Part shown: positions 33,566-45,480 of the stretch, one piece after another
Numbering within the stretch: position 1 is the first letter of the stretch
Layout of the letters: the number at the start of each line of letters is the position of its first letter
Assembly: GCA_023935145.1 (NCBI GenBank)
Contig: CM043699.1
Coordinates: 64,776,138 to 64,840,137 of the forward strand
Source: Bretschneidera sinensis
Lineage: Eukaryota; Streptophyta; Magnoliopsida; Brassicales; Akaniaceae
Direction of reading: 5' to 3'
Length of the DNA stretch: 64,000 bases
Made by a program: the position numbers and the translations under genes
Notes under the pieces: model-generated
Database searches by the model: none
Seen by the model: only the letters and a program-made list of their open reading frames with translations
Told to the model about the DNA's origin: nothing

Positions 33566-34078
33566 CTATTCTTGATCTTTCTCATAGAGACCATCCTTGA
33601 TGTCCGTGTCTCCAATCATCTCATAGAGACCATCCTTTATTGCTGCTTTGATCACTACCAAAGTTCCCTTGGTTACCATGATCTTTCCTCCCTCTGCTTT
33701 ATATGTGTACCCCATGGAATCTAGCTGCCCCAATGAGATCAAATTTCTTCTCAACTCCGGAAGATATCTCACATTCCTCAGCAGCCTTGTAATTCCATTA
33801 AACATCCTCAATTGGATGTCTCCTATCCCCCTCACTTAGCAAGAAGTATCATTCCCCAAGGAAACCTTTCCATCATTGGTTTCCTTGAAATTCTTGAACC
33901 AATCCCGGTGAAGGCACATGTAATAAGTGCACCCGGAATCCAAGATCCATTTCTCGCTGTCTTGCCTCCTGCTCACATTTGAGCACATAACAAGAACGTC
34001 ATCATCTTGTTGTTCTCCCTTGGCAACCAAAGCCTCTCCATTATTGGTATGGCTTCTTCCCTTCTCAACCCTCATCAT
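33566..34078 (-). pseudogene. Copia protease and linker (element H)
   Basis: Frame 34078-33836 begins in the Gag tail (MMRVEKGRSHTNNGEALVAK) and contains EKWILDSGCTYYMCLHRDWF, an intact aspartic protease active site DSGC, then GKVSLGNDTSC before a stop. Frame 33835-33566 continues RGIGDIQLRMFNGITRLLRN, RYLPELRRNLISLGQLDSMG and the gag-pre-integrase segment. Confidence 0.85.
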
Positions 34079-34879
34079 CTTCTTGCAATCTTTCTTGAAA
34101 TGACCCTTCTTATGGCATTAGTAGCATCTCTTTCCTCCAAATCTCGGTTTAGAGTGCGCTCTCCCATGGTTTTTCCCTCTACCTTTTTGGTTTGTCTCGG
34201 TAGTAGCCATTTATGTTGCTGCCATACCGAGTTGCAGGCCTTCCTCTAACAAACATATCTTCTCCACTTAATCCTTCCCTCATCTTGGCTTTGAAATCAT
34301 GAGCCCTTATAGCATTGATCACAATTTCTTTGGTTAGTGTATCTCTTCCATATTCAATAGCATTAATCAAGCTTTCAAAATAATCAGGAAAAGAATTCAA
34401 CAAAATAACAGCCAATTGTTCATCCGAGAATGTTATACTACAACTAGTCAAATCCTGAACTAGTTTATTAAACACATCAAGATTATCTTGCAACTCTTTA
34501 TTAGGATCCATTTTAAAAGCAAAAATTCGTTTTAGAAGATAAATCTTATTAGAGAGAGTCTTGGTAAGAAATAACTCATCTAGTTTCTTCCAAATGATGG
34601 TTGGATCTTCCGAGTCTCCACACTCCCTTGTGACACTATCCGACATGTGTAGAAAGATGGTGATTTAGCCATCTTCTTCATCTCATTTCGCTGGACCTCC
34701 GTGAAACTTGCTGGAAAATCATCATCTTCTCCAATAGCCAAGTCCACCTTTTGTTGCATAAGAACCACCTTGATTTTCCGCTTCCAAAGGGCAAAGTCTC
34801 CCTTTCCATCAAACTTCTCAACAATGAAGTTTGAACCCATCTTGCAGAGAAAATCCCAAGATTTATGTAGCACCCACAA
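34079..34879 (-). pseudogene. Copia gag (element H)
   Basis: Starts MWVLHKSWDFLCKMGSNFIV (34879) with EKFDGKGDFALWKRKIKVVL. A frameshift near 34650 leads to 34646-34179: MSDSVTRECGDSEDPTIIWK, MDPNKELQDNLDVFNKLVQD and INAIEYGRDTLTKEIVINAI. The knuckle near 34090-34130 reads CHKKGHFKKDCKKM, with the first Cys lost to a stop. It parallels the gag of E almost word for word. Confidence 0.88.
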
Positions 34880-34913
34880 TTTTTTTCCAACCGTCTTCTC
34901 TGCAACTTCTAAA

Positions 34914-35001
34914 CCTCAAGAACAAGATCAAATCTTGATCCCATCACCATTCTTGAACCTCAAGAACCCGATCAGATCTTGATCCCAACACCATTCTTGA
35001 A
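34914..35001 (-). repeat. 44-bp direct repeat in the copia H leader
   Basis: Two 44-bp units start at 34914 and 34958 and share ATCTTGATCCCA and ACCATTCTTGAA. They are orthologous to the repeat in copia E at 26215-26302. Confidence 0.85.
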
Positions 35002-35035
35002 TCACCCAAAAAGTTTCCTTTAATTCTTGGAGCTT

Positions 35036-35092
35036 TGCTTTGATACCCCCTGTTCTTGCTCTGATACCACTGTTGTCTAGTTCTGATACCAC
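35036..35092 (-). promoter_or_regulatory. Triplicated tRNA-iMet primer site of copia H
   Basis: Three TGATACC cores start at 35041, 35062 and 35084. Each is preceded by CT/TT and followed by C(C/A)CTGTT, so each unit joins a primer-site copy to a copy of the first bases of the LTR. The copy TTCTGATACCA next to the LTR (35093) is one base off tRNA-iMet. The middle one, GCTCTGATACCA, is perfect. Confidence 0.85.
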
Positions 35093-35944
35093 TGTTGAAA
35101 ATCATCTCAAGAATCCCAGGTGGTGACCTTCAAACACCCAAGTCTAGAATGACTTGTAATAAAACAGGAATCAAACAATCAAAGAAAAAACACAAGCAAT
35201 TGTAATCGAGGTTCAGTAATTTGCCTAAATCCCCGTGAGCTCCTTCGAGCTCTCTGCACTAAATCAATGGAGTTCTTACAATTACAGCAACACCTTCTCA
35301 AGAACCCTCTTGTTCTTGATACATGAGAGAAGAGAAAAGAAAGGGATAAGAACTAAGTGTTTCCCTGGAATTTTCGCCAAGAAAATTCCAATTACAAAGC
35401 CCTTGAACCCCACTTCTTGAATACTCTCTCTCACTTGTAACACCTCTGAAGATTTGAGAGTCTTTCTCTCTCAACACCAGGCACTCTTGGAATAAGACTT
35501 CTTCTTGTGCCTCTCTTGTGTTTTGTGTCTTTGTACTCTCACACTTGCACTTATGTTACTTGTTTTGATGGTTGTTGTTGATGACCCTTTATATAGAGCA
35601 CCAACTTCTTAAACCAATCTTGAAGTCAATCTCAACCCTTAGATCTTGAGGACCAAACACCCATGGCCTTTCAAGTGATCCTGTGCATTTTAACCAAGTC
35701 GCACACACCATTCCAAAGTGCTGAATATCAAGTGTTAGGTGTGCCTTGCGTCGCGGCTCAGAACAGGGCATGTTGTGGCGCACAACAGGGTAGAAAAACC
35801 TCCCATGCTGAAGGCCGCAGCGCACACCTGGTGGAGGACCACCTCCACTTGCTAGAGGTTGCGGCGCACACCACCTGTGCTGCAGCGCCAACCAGCACTT
35901 GATGCTGTAATTTCCATCCTTTAATTCTTAGACAAATCCCAACA
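35093..35944 (-). repeat. 5' LTR of copia element H (852 bp)
   Basis: Starts TGTTGAAAATCATCTCAAG and ends ATCCCAACA at 35944, followed by target copy TCTCT. U3 words such as GCAGCGCACACC lie at 35740-35890. The TATA box is at about 35588-35598 on the minus strand. Confidence 0.92.
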
Positions 35945-35949
35945 TCTCT

Positions 35950-37091
35950 GTTCAACATATATTTCTTTCAATTAATCTTTCATACATACATCATTAATTC
36001 AACAATTTCCATTTCATCATATTATCTTTCCATTTCATCCAAAAATCATATATCATCATATTTTGAATATAATAATATTTATCATATATTTTCCAATAAC
36101 CTTTCACATTATTTATCATATCAAGTTTCATACATTTTTCATGTTGGTCTCGTCTACTAAAAGTAAATCCAACTCACCTAGTAGTACTTAAAGCTACTTT
36201 TGGACATCCTAACATCCTTTCTTTTCTTGCTCTTTTAAGCAATTCCACCTGATTGCTAATCATTAACACCTATCATAACATCTCATTAAATTTCTATCTT
36301 ATTCTTCAATTCTTCTATATTTCTTACTCTATAAATTTCTATACCTAAATATGGGTAATTTCATATATGCATAAATTCAACTGTCTTTAAAATTCAATAC
36401 TATCAACCGAAATTATTTTTTTCTGTTCATATCCAAATTCAAAACCTCTTTTTAAGAATAGTAGAAGAATAATCTATAAAATTTAAATCTTTCACAATAA
36501 AATTTATATTATTTACCTTTTTCAAAGCTTACCTCGAATTTCTTGAAATGCTTCTGTAAACCTTAACAAATTTCAATCTTTCAATCTTTAATTATCAAAT
36601 CTTTCAATCCTAAGTGTTTACCAATTCTTTTTCTAGAAAGAAAGTAGTCTTAGAGAGAGAAACAGATTTTGTAAATGGATTTCAAATATATATATATATA
36701 TATATATATATGGATTTTTTCCGGTCAACTACCCCTCAATCAGAAATTACAATTTTGACATTCTTAAAAAAAATTAATTTTTCAAGCCTTTTCTTCCTTC
36801 AAAAAAATTATAAAAATATATATATATTTTCTTCCTCCATAGTTTCCAAGTATTTTTCTTAACTTTATTCCACATTTCTCTTCAAAATTCTTTCAATTGA
36901 ACTTCCGATTTCATAAAATTTAAGTACTTTTCTTCTTCAAAAAAAATTTCTAACTCTTTCCAATAAAATTCTCAATATTATTCTCTAAAATTATTTCAAA
37001 TTTGATAGCCAATCTTTCATGTATGTATATTTAATTCAATATAAATGTCAAATTGCTTCTTTTTCCTTACTTTCTGGATACAAGTATTACA
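35950..37091 (-). repeat. 3' LTR of chromovirus G, second part
   Basis: Continues the LTR after copia H and ends AAGTATTACA at 37091; the minus strand therefore starts TGTAATACTTG. The adjacent internal bases, AGGAAGGTAGAAT on the minus strand, form the polypurine tract. A (TA)n microsatellite sits at 36691-36712. The other LTR has (TG)n(TA)n at the same place. Confidence 0.88.
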
Positions 37092-38720
37092 ATTCTACCT
37101 TCCTCATAAAAATTTCATCCCTTACCTAACTCGTGAAAAAGGTGGGGATAATCTTTCCTCATATTTGCCTCACGCTCCCATGTTATTTCTTCAAAGTCTT
37201 TATTTTGCCACAAAGCTTGGACTAATGGAATCACTTTATTATGCAAGACTTGTTCCTTTCTATCTAGAATTACGATTGGTACTTGCATAAAAGTCAAGTC
37301 TTCCTGAAGTTCAATAACTTGACTCAAAATACTATAGCATTCATCATGTAAACACTTTTGCAAAAGTGAAACATAAAATTCGTTAAGTAACTGCTAAAAC
37401 TCTAGAGACAAATCTAATTTGTATGCCACTGGCCCAACTCTCTCATCACCTTATAGGGCCATATATACTTGAGATTCAGCTTTCTTTTCTTTCTAAACCT
37501 CAACACATCTTTTCACGGTGATAACTTCAAGTACACCTAATCACCTACTCGAAACACAAGAGGTCTTCTTCTATTATCAGCATACCCTTTATGTTTGTTA
37601 TGTGCTACTCTAAGGTTCTCTCAAACCAGTTTGATCCTCTCTATAGTTAAGTCTATCTTTTATGGACTAAATATCTTTCTTTCTCCCACCTCTTCCCTAC
37701 ATACAGGAGTTCTACATCGTCTACTATACACTGCGTTGAATGGTGCCATCCGAATACTAGCTTGATACTAATTATTTATGCAAATTCAATCAAAGGTAAA
37801 TAAGCTTCACAGCTCACTGAACTCAATACACTTGCCCTCAACATATCTTCTAGTACTGAATGATCCTCTTTATATGTCCATCTTTTTTAGGATAAAAATT
37901 TGTACTAAACTACAATTATGTACCCATGGCTTTCTGAAAGCCTCTCCAAAATCTATATGTAAATCTCAAATTTTTTCTAACACTATGCTTAATGGTACTC
38001 CATGCAATCTCACCATCTCAAGTACATATAACTCAACCAACTTTTCAAGAATTCATGTAGTTTTAATTGGAAGGAAATGAGACGACTTAGAAAATTTATC
38101 TATAATTACCAACACAGCATCATGACCTCTCTGGGTACAGGAAAATCTTGAAACAAAATCCATACTAACATTCTACCATGACCACTCAAGCACTATAAGA
38201 GGCTGGAGTAAATCTACTAGATGTTTATTCTCATATTTCAATTGTTGACAAATCGAACATCTAGAAATGTACTCGACTACGTCTCTATTCATCCCTGACC
38301 ACCAATAATTATGTCTCAACCCCCTATACATCTTATTGTTTCCTGGGTGCATTAAATAAACTGAATCATGAGCCTCTCTTGAAATTTTCCTTTTCTCATC
38401 TCAACATCATTGGGAACACAAGTCTTGTGTCCCAATACTAACATGCCATCATCCCTGATTATGAATTCAGTCTATTTCCCACTCAATACTTCCTGTTTGA
38501 TCTTTTTTTATCTCCTTATCTCTACTCTTTATCTCCAACAGATGTTCTACAATAGAATACTGTACTACTATATTTTTCATCAATACACCTCTATCACTGA
38601 TACTCAACTGCATTCTCATCTCTCTCAACTCCACCATCAGATTCACATCATGACTCTATAAAGCGAGTAATCTCCCTGTAGACTTCTTACTCAATGCATC
38701 AGCCACCACATTCGCCTTCA
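37092..38720 (-). pseudogene. Integrase with C-terminal chromodomain (element G)
   Basis: Starts after NVVADALS near 38690 and is broken throughout. Recognisable words in successive frames are EDMLRASVLSS, LPLIEFA and GPVAYKLDLSLEF. The last open frame, 37363-37115, reads VPIVILDRKEQVLHNKVIPL, then VQALWQNKDFEEITWERE and KDYPHLF. That is the chromodomain that ends Tekay/Del integrases (about 37136-37285) and is thought to steer insertion to particular chromatin. The aromatic W of ALWQN and the ITWE motif are present. The frame ends just before the polypurine tract. Related element D has lost this part. Confidence 0.85.
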
Positions 38721-40013
38721 CTAGATGATAGTGAATTGTACAATCATAGTCACTAATCAACTTCATCCACCTCCTCTACCTTAAATTCAACTCCCACTAG
38801 TAGGTAAATACGTCAAACTCTTGTGATTAGTGAAAATCTCACAAGTGACTCCATACAGATGATGTCTCCAAATCCTCAGAGAAAAAACAATGGAAGCCAA
38901 TTCTAAATCATGGGTTGGGTACTTTATCTCATGGTTCTTCAATCTCCTATAAGCATAGGCCACAAACTTTCTATGTTGCATCAATACACATCCTAACCCC
39001 TTATGTGATGCATCACTATGTACCACAAACCCTTCATCATTAGAAAGAAGCACCAACACCAGAGCAGTAGTCAACTTCTCTTTCAACAATTGGAAACTTT
39101 TCTCACACTCCTCTGACCACACAAACTTCACCTTTTTCCTGGTCAATATAGTCAATGGTACTACAATAATAGAAAATTATTGATGAATCTTCTGTAATAA
39201 CTTGCTAACTCTAAGAAGCCTCTAATCTCAGTCACACTAGTCGCTCTCTCCCAACTAAAAACCACTTCTAACTTCTGTGGATCAACTGCTATACCATCAC
39301 CAAACACAACATGCCCCAAGAAAGATACTTCATTCAGCCAAAATTCACACTTAGAAAACTTAACATTTAATTTTTCTCTCTCTCCTTGTAATTTCCAACA
39401 CAATCTCTAAAATGTTTCATATGTTCTTCCTCATTCTTGGAATACACCAAAATATCATCAATAAACACAACCACAAATTTATTCAAAAGTGATTTAACCA
39501 CTTATTCATTAAGTCCATAAATGTTGCTAGAGCATTAGTCAACCTAAATGGCATCACATTCTAATGGACATAACGTGTCCTAAAAGCAGTCTTAGGTGTG
39601 TCCCACTCTTTTATCCTTAACTGGTGATAACCTGATCTAAGGTCTATCTTAGAAAATACCCTCGCTCCCTGTAACTGCTCAAATAAATCATCTATCATGA
39701 GCAAAAGATATTTGTTCTTGATGGTGATCTAATTCAACTGTCTACAATCAATGCATAACCTCACTGTTCCATTCTTATCCTTTACAAACAACACAGGGGC
39801 TCCCCAAGGTGACACACGAGGTCGAGTGAATTTCTTATCTAACAACTTTTGAATTTGAACTTTCAACTCTCTCAGTTCAACGGGTGTCATTCTGTAGGGT
39901 GCTATAGATATGGGTGCTGAAATCAAAATCATATCAAGAGTAAGCTCAATCTCCCTATTGGGAGGCAAACCAGACAACTCTTCAAGGAATATATTGGTAA
40001 AATCTTTCACCAC
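38721..40013 (-). pseudogene. Reverse transcriptase and RNase H (element G)
   Basis: The frame 40013-39729 has [40 protein letters not shown] and [17 protein letters not shown]. After frameshifts, the catalytic box [13 protein letters not shown] is readable at about 39440-39480. Then comes 39403-39161 with [20 protein letters not shown]. RNase H, 39155-38787, has FVVHSDASHKGLGCVLMQHR with its Asp intact, then YPTHDLELASIVFSLRIWRH. Roughly one break per 300 bases makes it inactive. Confidence 0.88.
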
Positions 40014-40210
40014 TAAGATTTCTTCTAACTTTCTACCCCTTTTCTAGAATCCACCACATAAGCCAAATATCCCTCACAACTCTTCCTCAACTATTTTCTA
40101 GCAGTTAGGGCAGAAATAAGATAGTTTGCTAATATCTTACATTTTCCCTAATATCTAAACTCTTTCTGTCCAGGTATCCTGAAAACTACATTTTTCTTGA
40201 AACAATCAAC

Positions 40211-40520
40211 TTAAGCGTGATACACTGACAAACTATTCCCAAAATCATTTATATTTAAAGGTAACAATTCAACTTCAAATTCTCTCTCAGTTATACGGAT
40301 CATACAACCCCAATAAATAGTCATGATTATAGTTCTCTCCCCAGTAGGAACCTCAATAATAACAGTATGCATCAAAGGACTAACATAAGCATCAATAAAC
40401 TTCATAAAAACATTATATGTAAAAGAATGGGTTACACTAGGATCAATCAACAATCTAGCAGGTCTATCAGGAATAGATATCACACTAATAACAACATCAA
40501 GAGTAGCCTGAGCATCCTAC
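40211..40520 (-). pseudogene. Aspartic protease (element G)
   Basis: Reads RPARLLIDPSVTHSFTYNVF, the active site with DPS instead of DSG or DPG. It continues EVPTGERTIIMTIYWGCMIR and EFEVELLPLNINDF. The Gly after the catalytic Asp is Ser here, so activity would be lost. Position and wording equal the protease of element D. Confidence 0.75.
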
Positions 40521-40588
40521 TGGGTCAAAATATAAACTCTGCCATCTCTAGGCTGCTTTGAACCAATTCATTCCCTCTCAGTAACTAC

Positions 40589-41962
40589 TCATCTGCCCAT
40601 AGCTCTACGTCGAACTCTAATAGATCCCCCTTCTCTCTTTAACTGTCTCATCCCAATAGCTCTAGTACGTACCTCAATAGATCTCCCCAATGGATAATAA
40701 ACACTGATATGTCCATCTTCTCCACATTCAAAGCACATCAAAGTAAGACAATTCTGAGATAGATATCTTATCTGATTACATCTACAATAAGCTCTAGTCT
40801 CCCAATTAAATATCATACTACCACCTCCCTAAGGTGGCACACTCCCACCTCTACCGTATCATTCTACTCTCATAGGTTGTCGCCCAAATCTAAGGGTCCT
40901 ATTAACAAAACTCTGAGCTACAAAAGCTATAGATCCAGTCTGTCTCTGACTTTGCATCATAGGTCCTTATGATAAAGAATGCCTCATTAGGGAGATCTTC
41001 CACCCTGAACACTCATACCCCCACCACCTCAAAAACCTTCAATTCTAGATCTCTTCAATCACTATCTCCCTTCACTAGACTCTATCACATCTTTCTCAAT
41101 TTGAAGTTTTCTATCCACCAATATAGCATAGTTCACATGTCTCATGTAAGAAATTTTAGATTTCATCTTAAAATGTAACCAATCTAGGAATCTCTTACAC
41201 TTCTTCTCCTTTATATGCACCAACTCCACACAAACCTCGATAAGGCTACAAATTTGCTATCATACTGAGCCACAATCAACATATTCTCTCTCAAATAGAT
41301 AAAGTCTCTCTCCTGCTGTGCTCCATAAGTGTAGGAAAAATATTTATCAAAGAAAGTCTCCTTAAACCTACTCCAGGTTAAGGGTCTATCAACATCTGCA
41401 CTCAGCCTAAGAAAAGTATCTTTGCACCATTCAGAAACCCCACCCTCTAATTTAAATTAAGCAAAGGAAACCATTTTCTTATTAGTCACTGGAAGCATAC
41501 CAGGTAATCTTTCAACGTGTTTCACCCACAACTTAACCTGAAAGGATTAACAGATCCTCTAAACGACGAACGATTCAACTTATTGAATCTAACAAATAAA
41601 TATTTGTGCATCTTATATACAAACTCACCCTCTCCCTTCTGAACATCCTACCTCACTGGATTTACAACCACATTAGGTTTTACTCTAATCCTCTCATCTA
41701 GTCAATGTTGTAGACTATCAGATCTATCCTCTGCTGCATTTATTCTCTCTAAAGTATGACTAATAACTTCTCTTAGCTCATCTCTGCCAATACCATATTC
41801 TTTCACACCCCTACTAGTACCAACAATACTACCCACATATTCCCTTTCAAGAACTATAAACTCAACATTCAACTCTACCTATGCCCTTCTAAACACTGGG
41901 GGCCTACCACACCCTCTTTGATTCATAACTCTACCTCTAAGTCTAGTACATCCATGTGGCAT
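40589..41962 (-). pseudogene. Tekay/Del gag (element G)
   Basis: The probable start is the ATG at 41962: MPHGCTRLRGRVMNQRGCGR, basic as is usual for Tekay Gags. The middle is broken. The end, 40816-40589, carries the zinc knuckles YCRCNQIRYLSQNC (the GH pair is RY) and CFECGEDGHISVYY (last Cys is Tyr), both defective. Serine- and arginine-rich sequence follows. It parallels gag of D, whose first knuckle is intact. Confidence 0.8.
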
Positions 41963-42047
41963 CCTCAGACTCTGTATTAAGATATAAATTATTTTAATCT
42001 TCCACTTTCTTACATTTTATGCAGTCTACAAAATCATAAAACCTAAT

Positions 42048-42059
42048 GCTTTGATACCA
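42048..42059 (-). promoter_or_regulatory. tRNA-iMet primer binding site of chromovirus G
   Basis: Plus-strand GCTTTGATACCA differs from the initiator tRNA-Met 3' end (GCTCTGATACCA) by one C-to-T change. It is four bases from the LTR end at 42064. Confidence 0.85.
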
Positions 42060-42063
42060 AAAT

Positions 42064-43856
42064 TGTAACGACCCATCCCGGGTTAGCCACTCCGAGAATG
42101 AATCGTCACATTTTGCGATTCCAGCACGATACATATACGCAAAACTTTAAAAACATACATCAACATAAAATAATAATTACATCCATCTCCTCAACTCTTT
42201 TCAGAGAAGATACATCATCTTTCTTCTATCATAAACAAATATAATAAAATACATGAACAATCTTTCTTAAAAAAATTTGTTCCTTCTCTTTTCTATAATG
42301 TTTGAAGATGTTAACCATGGGACTTACTTAAATTATTTAACCTGAATCTCATCTTAATAATGTACCAGTCCTGCCTGCTGCATGAAATTTATTCTATAAT
42401 GAGGAGTTAGCTTCACAAGCTCAGTGAATTAAATTTACTAGTGGTACTCGATTTGTATACTTCTAGTCATAATTCAATATTCAATAATAATAGTACATCT
42501 CATATATACTTCAACATAAATATTCTTTTATCTCTTCATACATCATAATTCCAATCAATCATCATACTATATTCTTTCAAAATTTTATCTCATATTCATA
42601 TCATTTCAATTATCTTCTCATATATTTAATTAGCTTAAGTTTATCATTTCATGTCAATATCATCATCTTACTATCATAATTTACCTCATTATGAGGTTCA
42701 TAATATACAATCAATCATTGTCTATCATATTATATTCAATCAATTCCTCATCATAATTGTCTCATTATGTGGCTCATCTTTCTATCATCATTTCATAAGA
42801 AACTTTGATGCTTTAGCATCTCAATCATCTGTGATAAAATATTCACATAAAATGCATGCAATTAAATTATTGTCATTTCTTTCTCATCATTTCATCATCA
42901 CTCCCACATGTTAGTATGTTTCATCCAGACCAGTTACCTTCCTGACCTTTCTTCTATGCATATGATCAACAACATGCAAGTAGACATATCATAACATACA
43001 AATCAAACTATCTCTTTCATAATATCACATGTATATCAACCATCTCTTCATATAATGTTAACTTATTGATCACAACCTTAAGATATCCATTTCTCTGTTC
43101 AACATATATTTCTTTCAATTAATCTTTCATACATACAACATTAATTCAACAATTTCCATTTCATCATACTATCTTTCCATTTCATTCAAAAATCATATAT
43201 CATCATATTCTGAATATAATCATATTTATCATATATTTTCCAATAATCTTTTGGTATTATTTATCGTATCAATTTTCATACATTTTTCATGTTGGTCTTG
43301 TTTACTAAAAGTAAGTCCAACTCACCTAGTAGTATTTAAAGCTACTCTTTGACAACCTCATTTCATTTCCTACTCCCTTTAGCAATTCCACCAGATTGTT
43401 GATCACCAACACCTATCATAACATCTCATTAAATTTCTATCTTATTCTTCGATTTTTCTGTATTTCATACTCTATAAATTTCTATACCAAATTCTGGGTA
43501 ATTTCATGTATGCATAAATTCAACTGTCGTTAAAATTCAATACTATCAACGGAGAGTATTTTCTTTATGTTCAATTTCAAATTCAAAACCTCTTTTTAAG
43601 AGTAGTAGAAGAAAAATCTATAAAATTTCAATCTTTCACAATAAAAACCATATTGTTACCTTTTTCAAAGCTTGCCTCTAATTTCTTGAAAATTCTTCCT
43701 TAAACTTTAACAAATCTCAATCTTTCAATCTTTAATTATCAAATCTTTCAATCCCAAATGTTTATCAGTTCTTTTTCTAGATAGAGAGAGAGAGAGTAGT
43801 CTTACAACTATAAACATATTTTGCAAATGGATTTCAAATTTCAAATCCCTTATATA

Positions 43857-43895
<39 letters not shown>

Positions 43896-44264
43896 TCATG
43901 TCAACTACCCTTTAATAAGAAATTACAATTTTTGCTTTCTTCTAAAAATTTCAATTTTTCAACCCTTTTCTTCCTTCAAAAAAATTAAAAAAATTATATT
44001 TTCTTCCTCCATAGTTTCCAAATATTGTTCTTACTTTTATTCACAATTTTCTTCAAAATTATTTCAATTCAACTTCCAATTTCATAAAATTTAATTACTT
44101 TTCTTCTTCAAAAAAAAAACTTCTAACTCTTTCCAATAAAATTCTCAATATTATTCTTCAAAATTATTTCAAAGTTGACAGTCAATCTTTCATGTATGCA
44201 TATTTAATTCAATATAAATGTCAAATTACTTCTTTACCCTTACTTTCACAATATGGGTATTAGA
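42064..44264 (-). repeat. 5' LTR of chromovirus G (about 2201 bp)
   Basis: Plus strand begins TGTAACGACCCATCCCGGGT and ends GGTATTAGA at 44264 (ATTACA in the other copy, so one base is mutated). The palindrome AGCTTCACAAGCT is at 42410-42422. A (TG)n(TA)n microsatellite is at 43857-43896. The right target copy ATAAG follows directly. Confidence 0.9.
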
Positions 44265-44640
44265 ATAAGTCTTCTTCAATTTCTGTTGAAGTAACTCCCA
44301 TTTCTGTGCGTACTTCGAGTCCAATAATCAAGTATTCATACTCAGCCTGATTGTGGGAATATTTCCCCTTGAGGTTAAAAGCTAAATTTGTTTGTATTCC
44401 AACACGGGACTGAATTAAGATACCAACCCCATTTTCTTTTGCTATTTTAGATCCATTAAAGTTTAGTTTCCATAGGGCTAAACTTACAAACAGGTTTTCC
44501 TCCGTGATTTCTAATTCTATTGAATCTATTACAACTGATATGTAGAGCTTTAACGATTTTCCTTGTTGAGAAGGTACCAAGACTAAAGGTTCGAGAGACA
44601 TTTCTTTATCACGTCAAAAGCCTTTTAGTGGTGTTCTTTC
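44265..44640 (-). pseudogene. Tat RNase H (element F, right part)
   Basis: Frame 44601-44260 has ELEITEENLFVSLALWKLNF, then NGSKIAKENGVGILIQSRVG, NLAFNLKGKYSHNQAEYEYL and IIGLEVRTEMGVTSTEIEED. This is the Tat-type second RNase H. The catalytic Asp of FDGS is Asn here (FNGS), while element C keeps FDGS. The Glu of AEYE is kept. The last bases belong to the LTR of G, inserted at 44264. Confidence 0.85.
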
Positions 44641-45480
44641 CATATGGAAGCTTCTTCTTATTTGAGCTTCAAAAATGAAGAAAACATTTTGGTTTTACCT
44701 GCAACATTAGCAAAATTATGTCGTAGAAAATTTACTTGTCCCAATAACCTTCAAAGTTCTTTCTTATTAGAAGAGGGTTTCGCTTAAATTATTTCTTTAG
44801 TTTTGTTTTGGTCGACTTCAATTGTTTGACCACAAACAAGAAATCCTAAGAAGTTCACTGCATTCATGCGAAATACACACTTTAAAGGATTTAGTTTAAA
44901 TGGTGAATCCTCATTCTTTTAAATCCTCCTAAGAGAGCTTCGAGATGTGAGACAAAATCTTATGATTTCACCACTATGTCATCAATGTAGAATTCTATAA
45001 ATTTCCCGATCATATCATGGAAAATCAAATTCATATCATGCTGGTAAGTTGCCCCAACATTTTTCAATCCAAATGGTATCACTACCCACTCGAATGTCCC
45101 TAGATTACCAGGACAACTAAAGGCAGTCTTATGTATATCCTCTGGAGATATAAAAAATTGATTATATCTAGATTACCCATTCATCAAGAAGAGCATTTGG
45201 TTACAAGTTGCATTGTCTACTAATAGATCAGTTACTGGCATAGGGTATTCATCTTTAGAAGTAGCATTGTTTAAATTCCTAAAATTCGTACATACACTAA
45301 GTTGGCCATTATTCTTTATTACTAGAACTATGATAGAAAGCTATTCTACATACCTGGCTATTCAAATAAACCCAACTTTCAGTAATCGTTTGATCTCTTT
45401 CTTAACTTTAAGGTTAAATTCTGTGGACAATCTTCTAGGTGCTTGTTGGAATAGTTTTTAGCCTTTCTTGATGAGTAGTC
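44641..45480 (-). pseudogene. Tat reverse transcriptase (element F)
   Basis: Broken but readable: KFIEFYIDDIVVKS at about 44970-45010 contains an intact YIDD catalytic box, followed after one stop by DFVSHLEALLGGFKRMRIHH. Upstream, 45050-45300 reads through as the fingers and palm with several stops. The region continues where element C is truncated, so F supplies the part of Tat pol that C lacks. Confidence 0.8.

Larger units (their letters stand above)
29963..35944 (-). mobile_element. Element H: Tork-like Ty1/copia retrotransposon, sister of E
   Basis: LTRs of 852 bp at 29963-30814 and 35093-35944, primer-site array, and minus-strand gag, protease, integrase, RT and RNase H. Target copies TCTCT are at 29958-29962 and 35945-35949. 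It is inserted in the 3' LTR of chromovirus G. The different target site shows that it transposed independently of E. RT is much more complete than in E. The two LTRs differ by roughly one base in ten in the first 180 bp compared by eye, so it is old. Confidence 0.93.
28841..44264 (-). mobile_element. Element G: Tekay/Del chromovirus with chromodomain, hosting copia H
   Basis: A full-length structure: LTRs at 28841-29962 plus 35950-37091 (split by H) and 42064-44264, iMet primer site, and minus-strand gag, protease, RT, RNase H, integrase with C-terminal chromodomain. The 5-bp target copies ATAAG (28836-28840 and 44265-44269) match exactly. Without H the element is about 9.4 kb. Its host is Tat element F, whose RNase H region continues on both sides. 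Genes are heavily mutated. Confidence 0.93.

Noticed and set aside
21496..35944. The two copia elements as one segmental duplication
   Set aside because: Their target duplications (ATATA and TCTCT) and flanking elements differ, so they are separate transpositions.
36691..36712. (TA)n tract as a regulatory or origin element
   Set aside because: It is a microsatellite within U3 of element G, with a (TG)n(TA)n counterpart in the other LTR.
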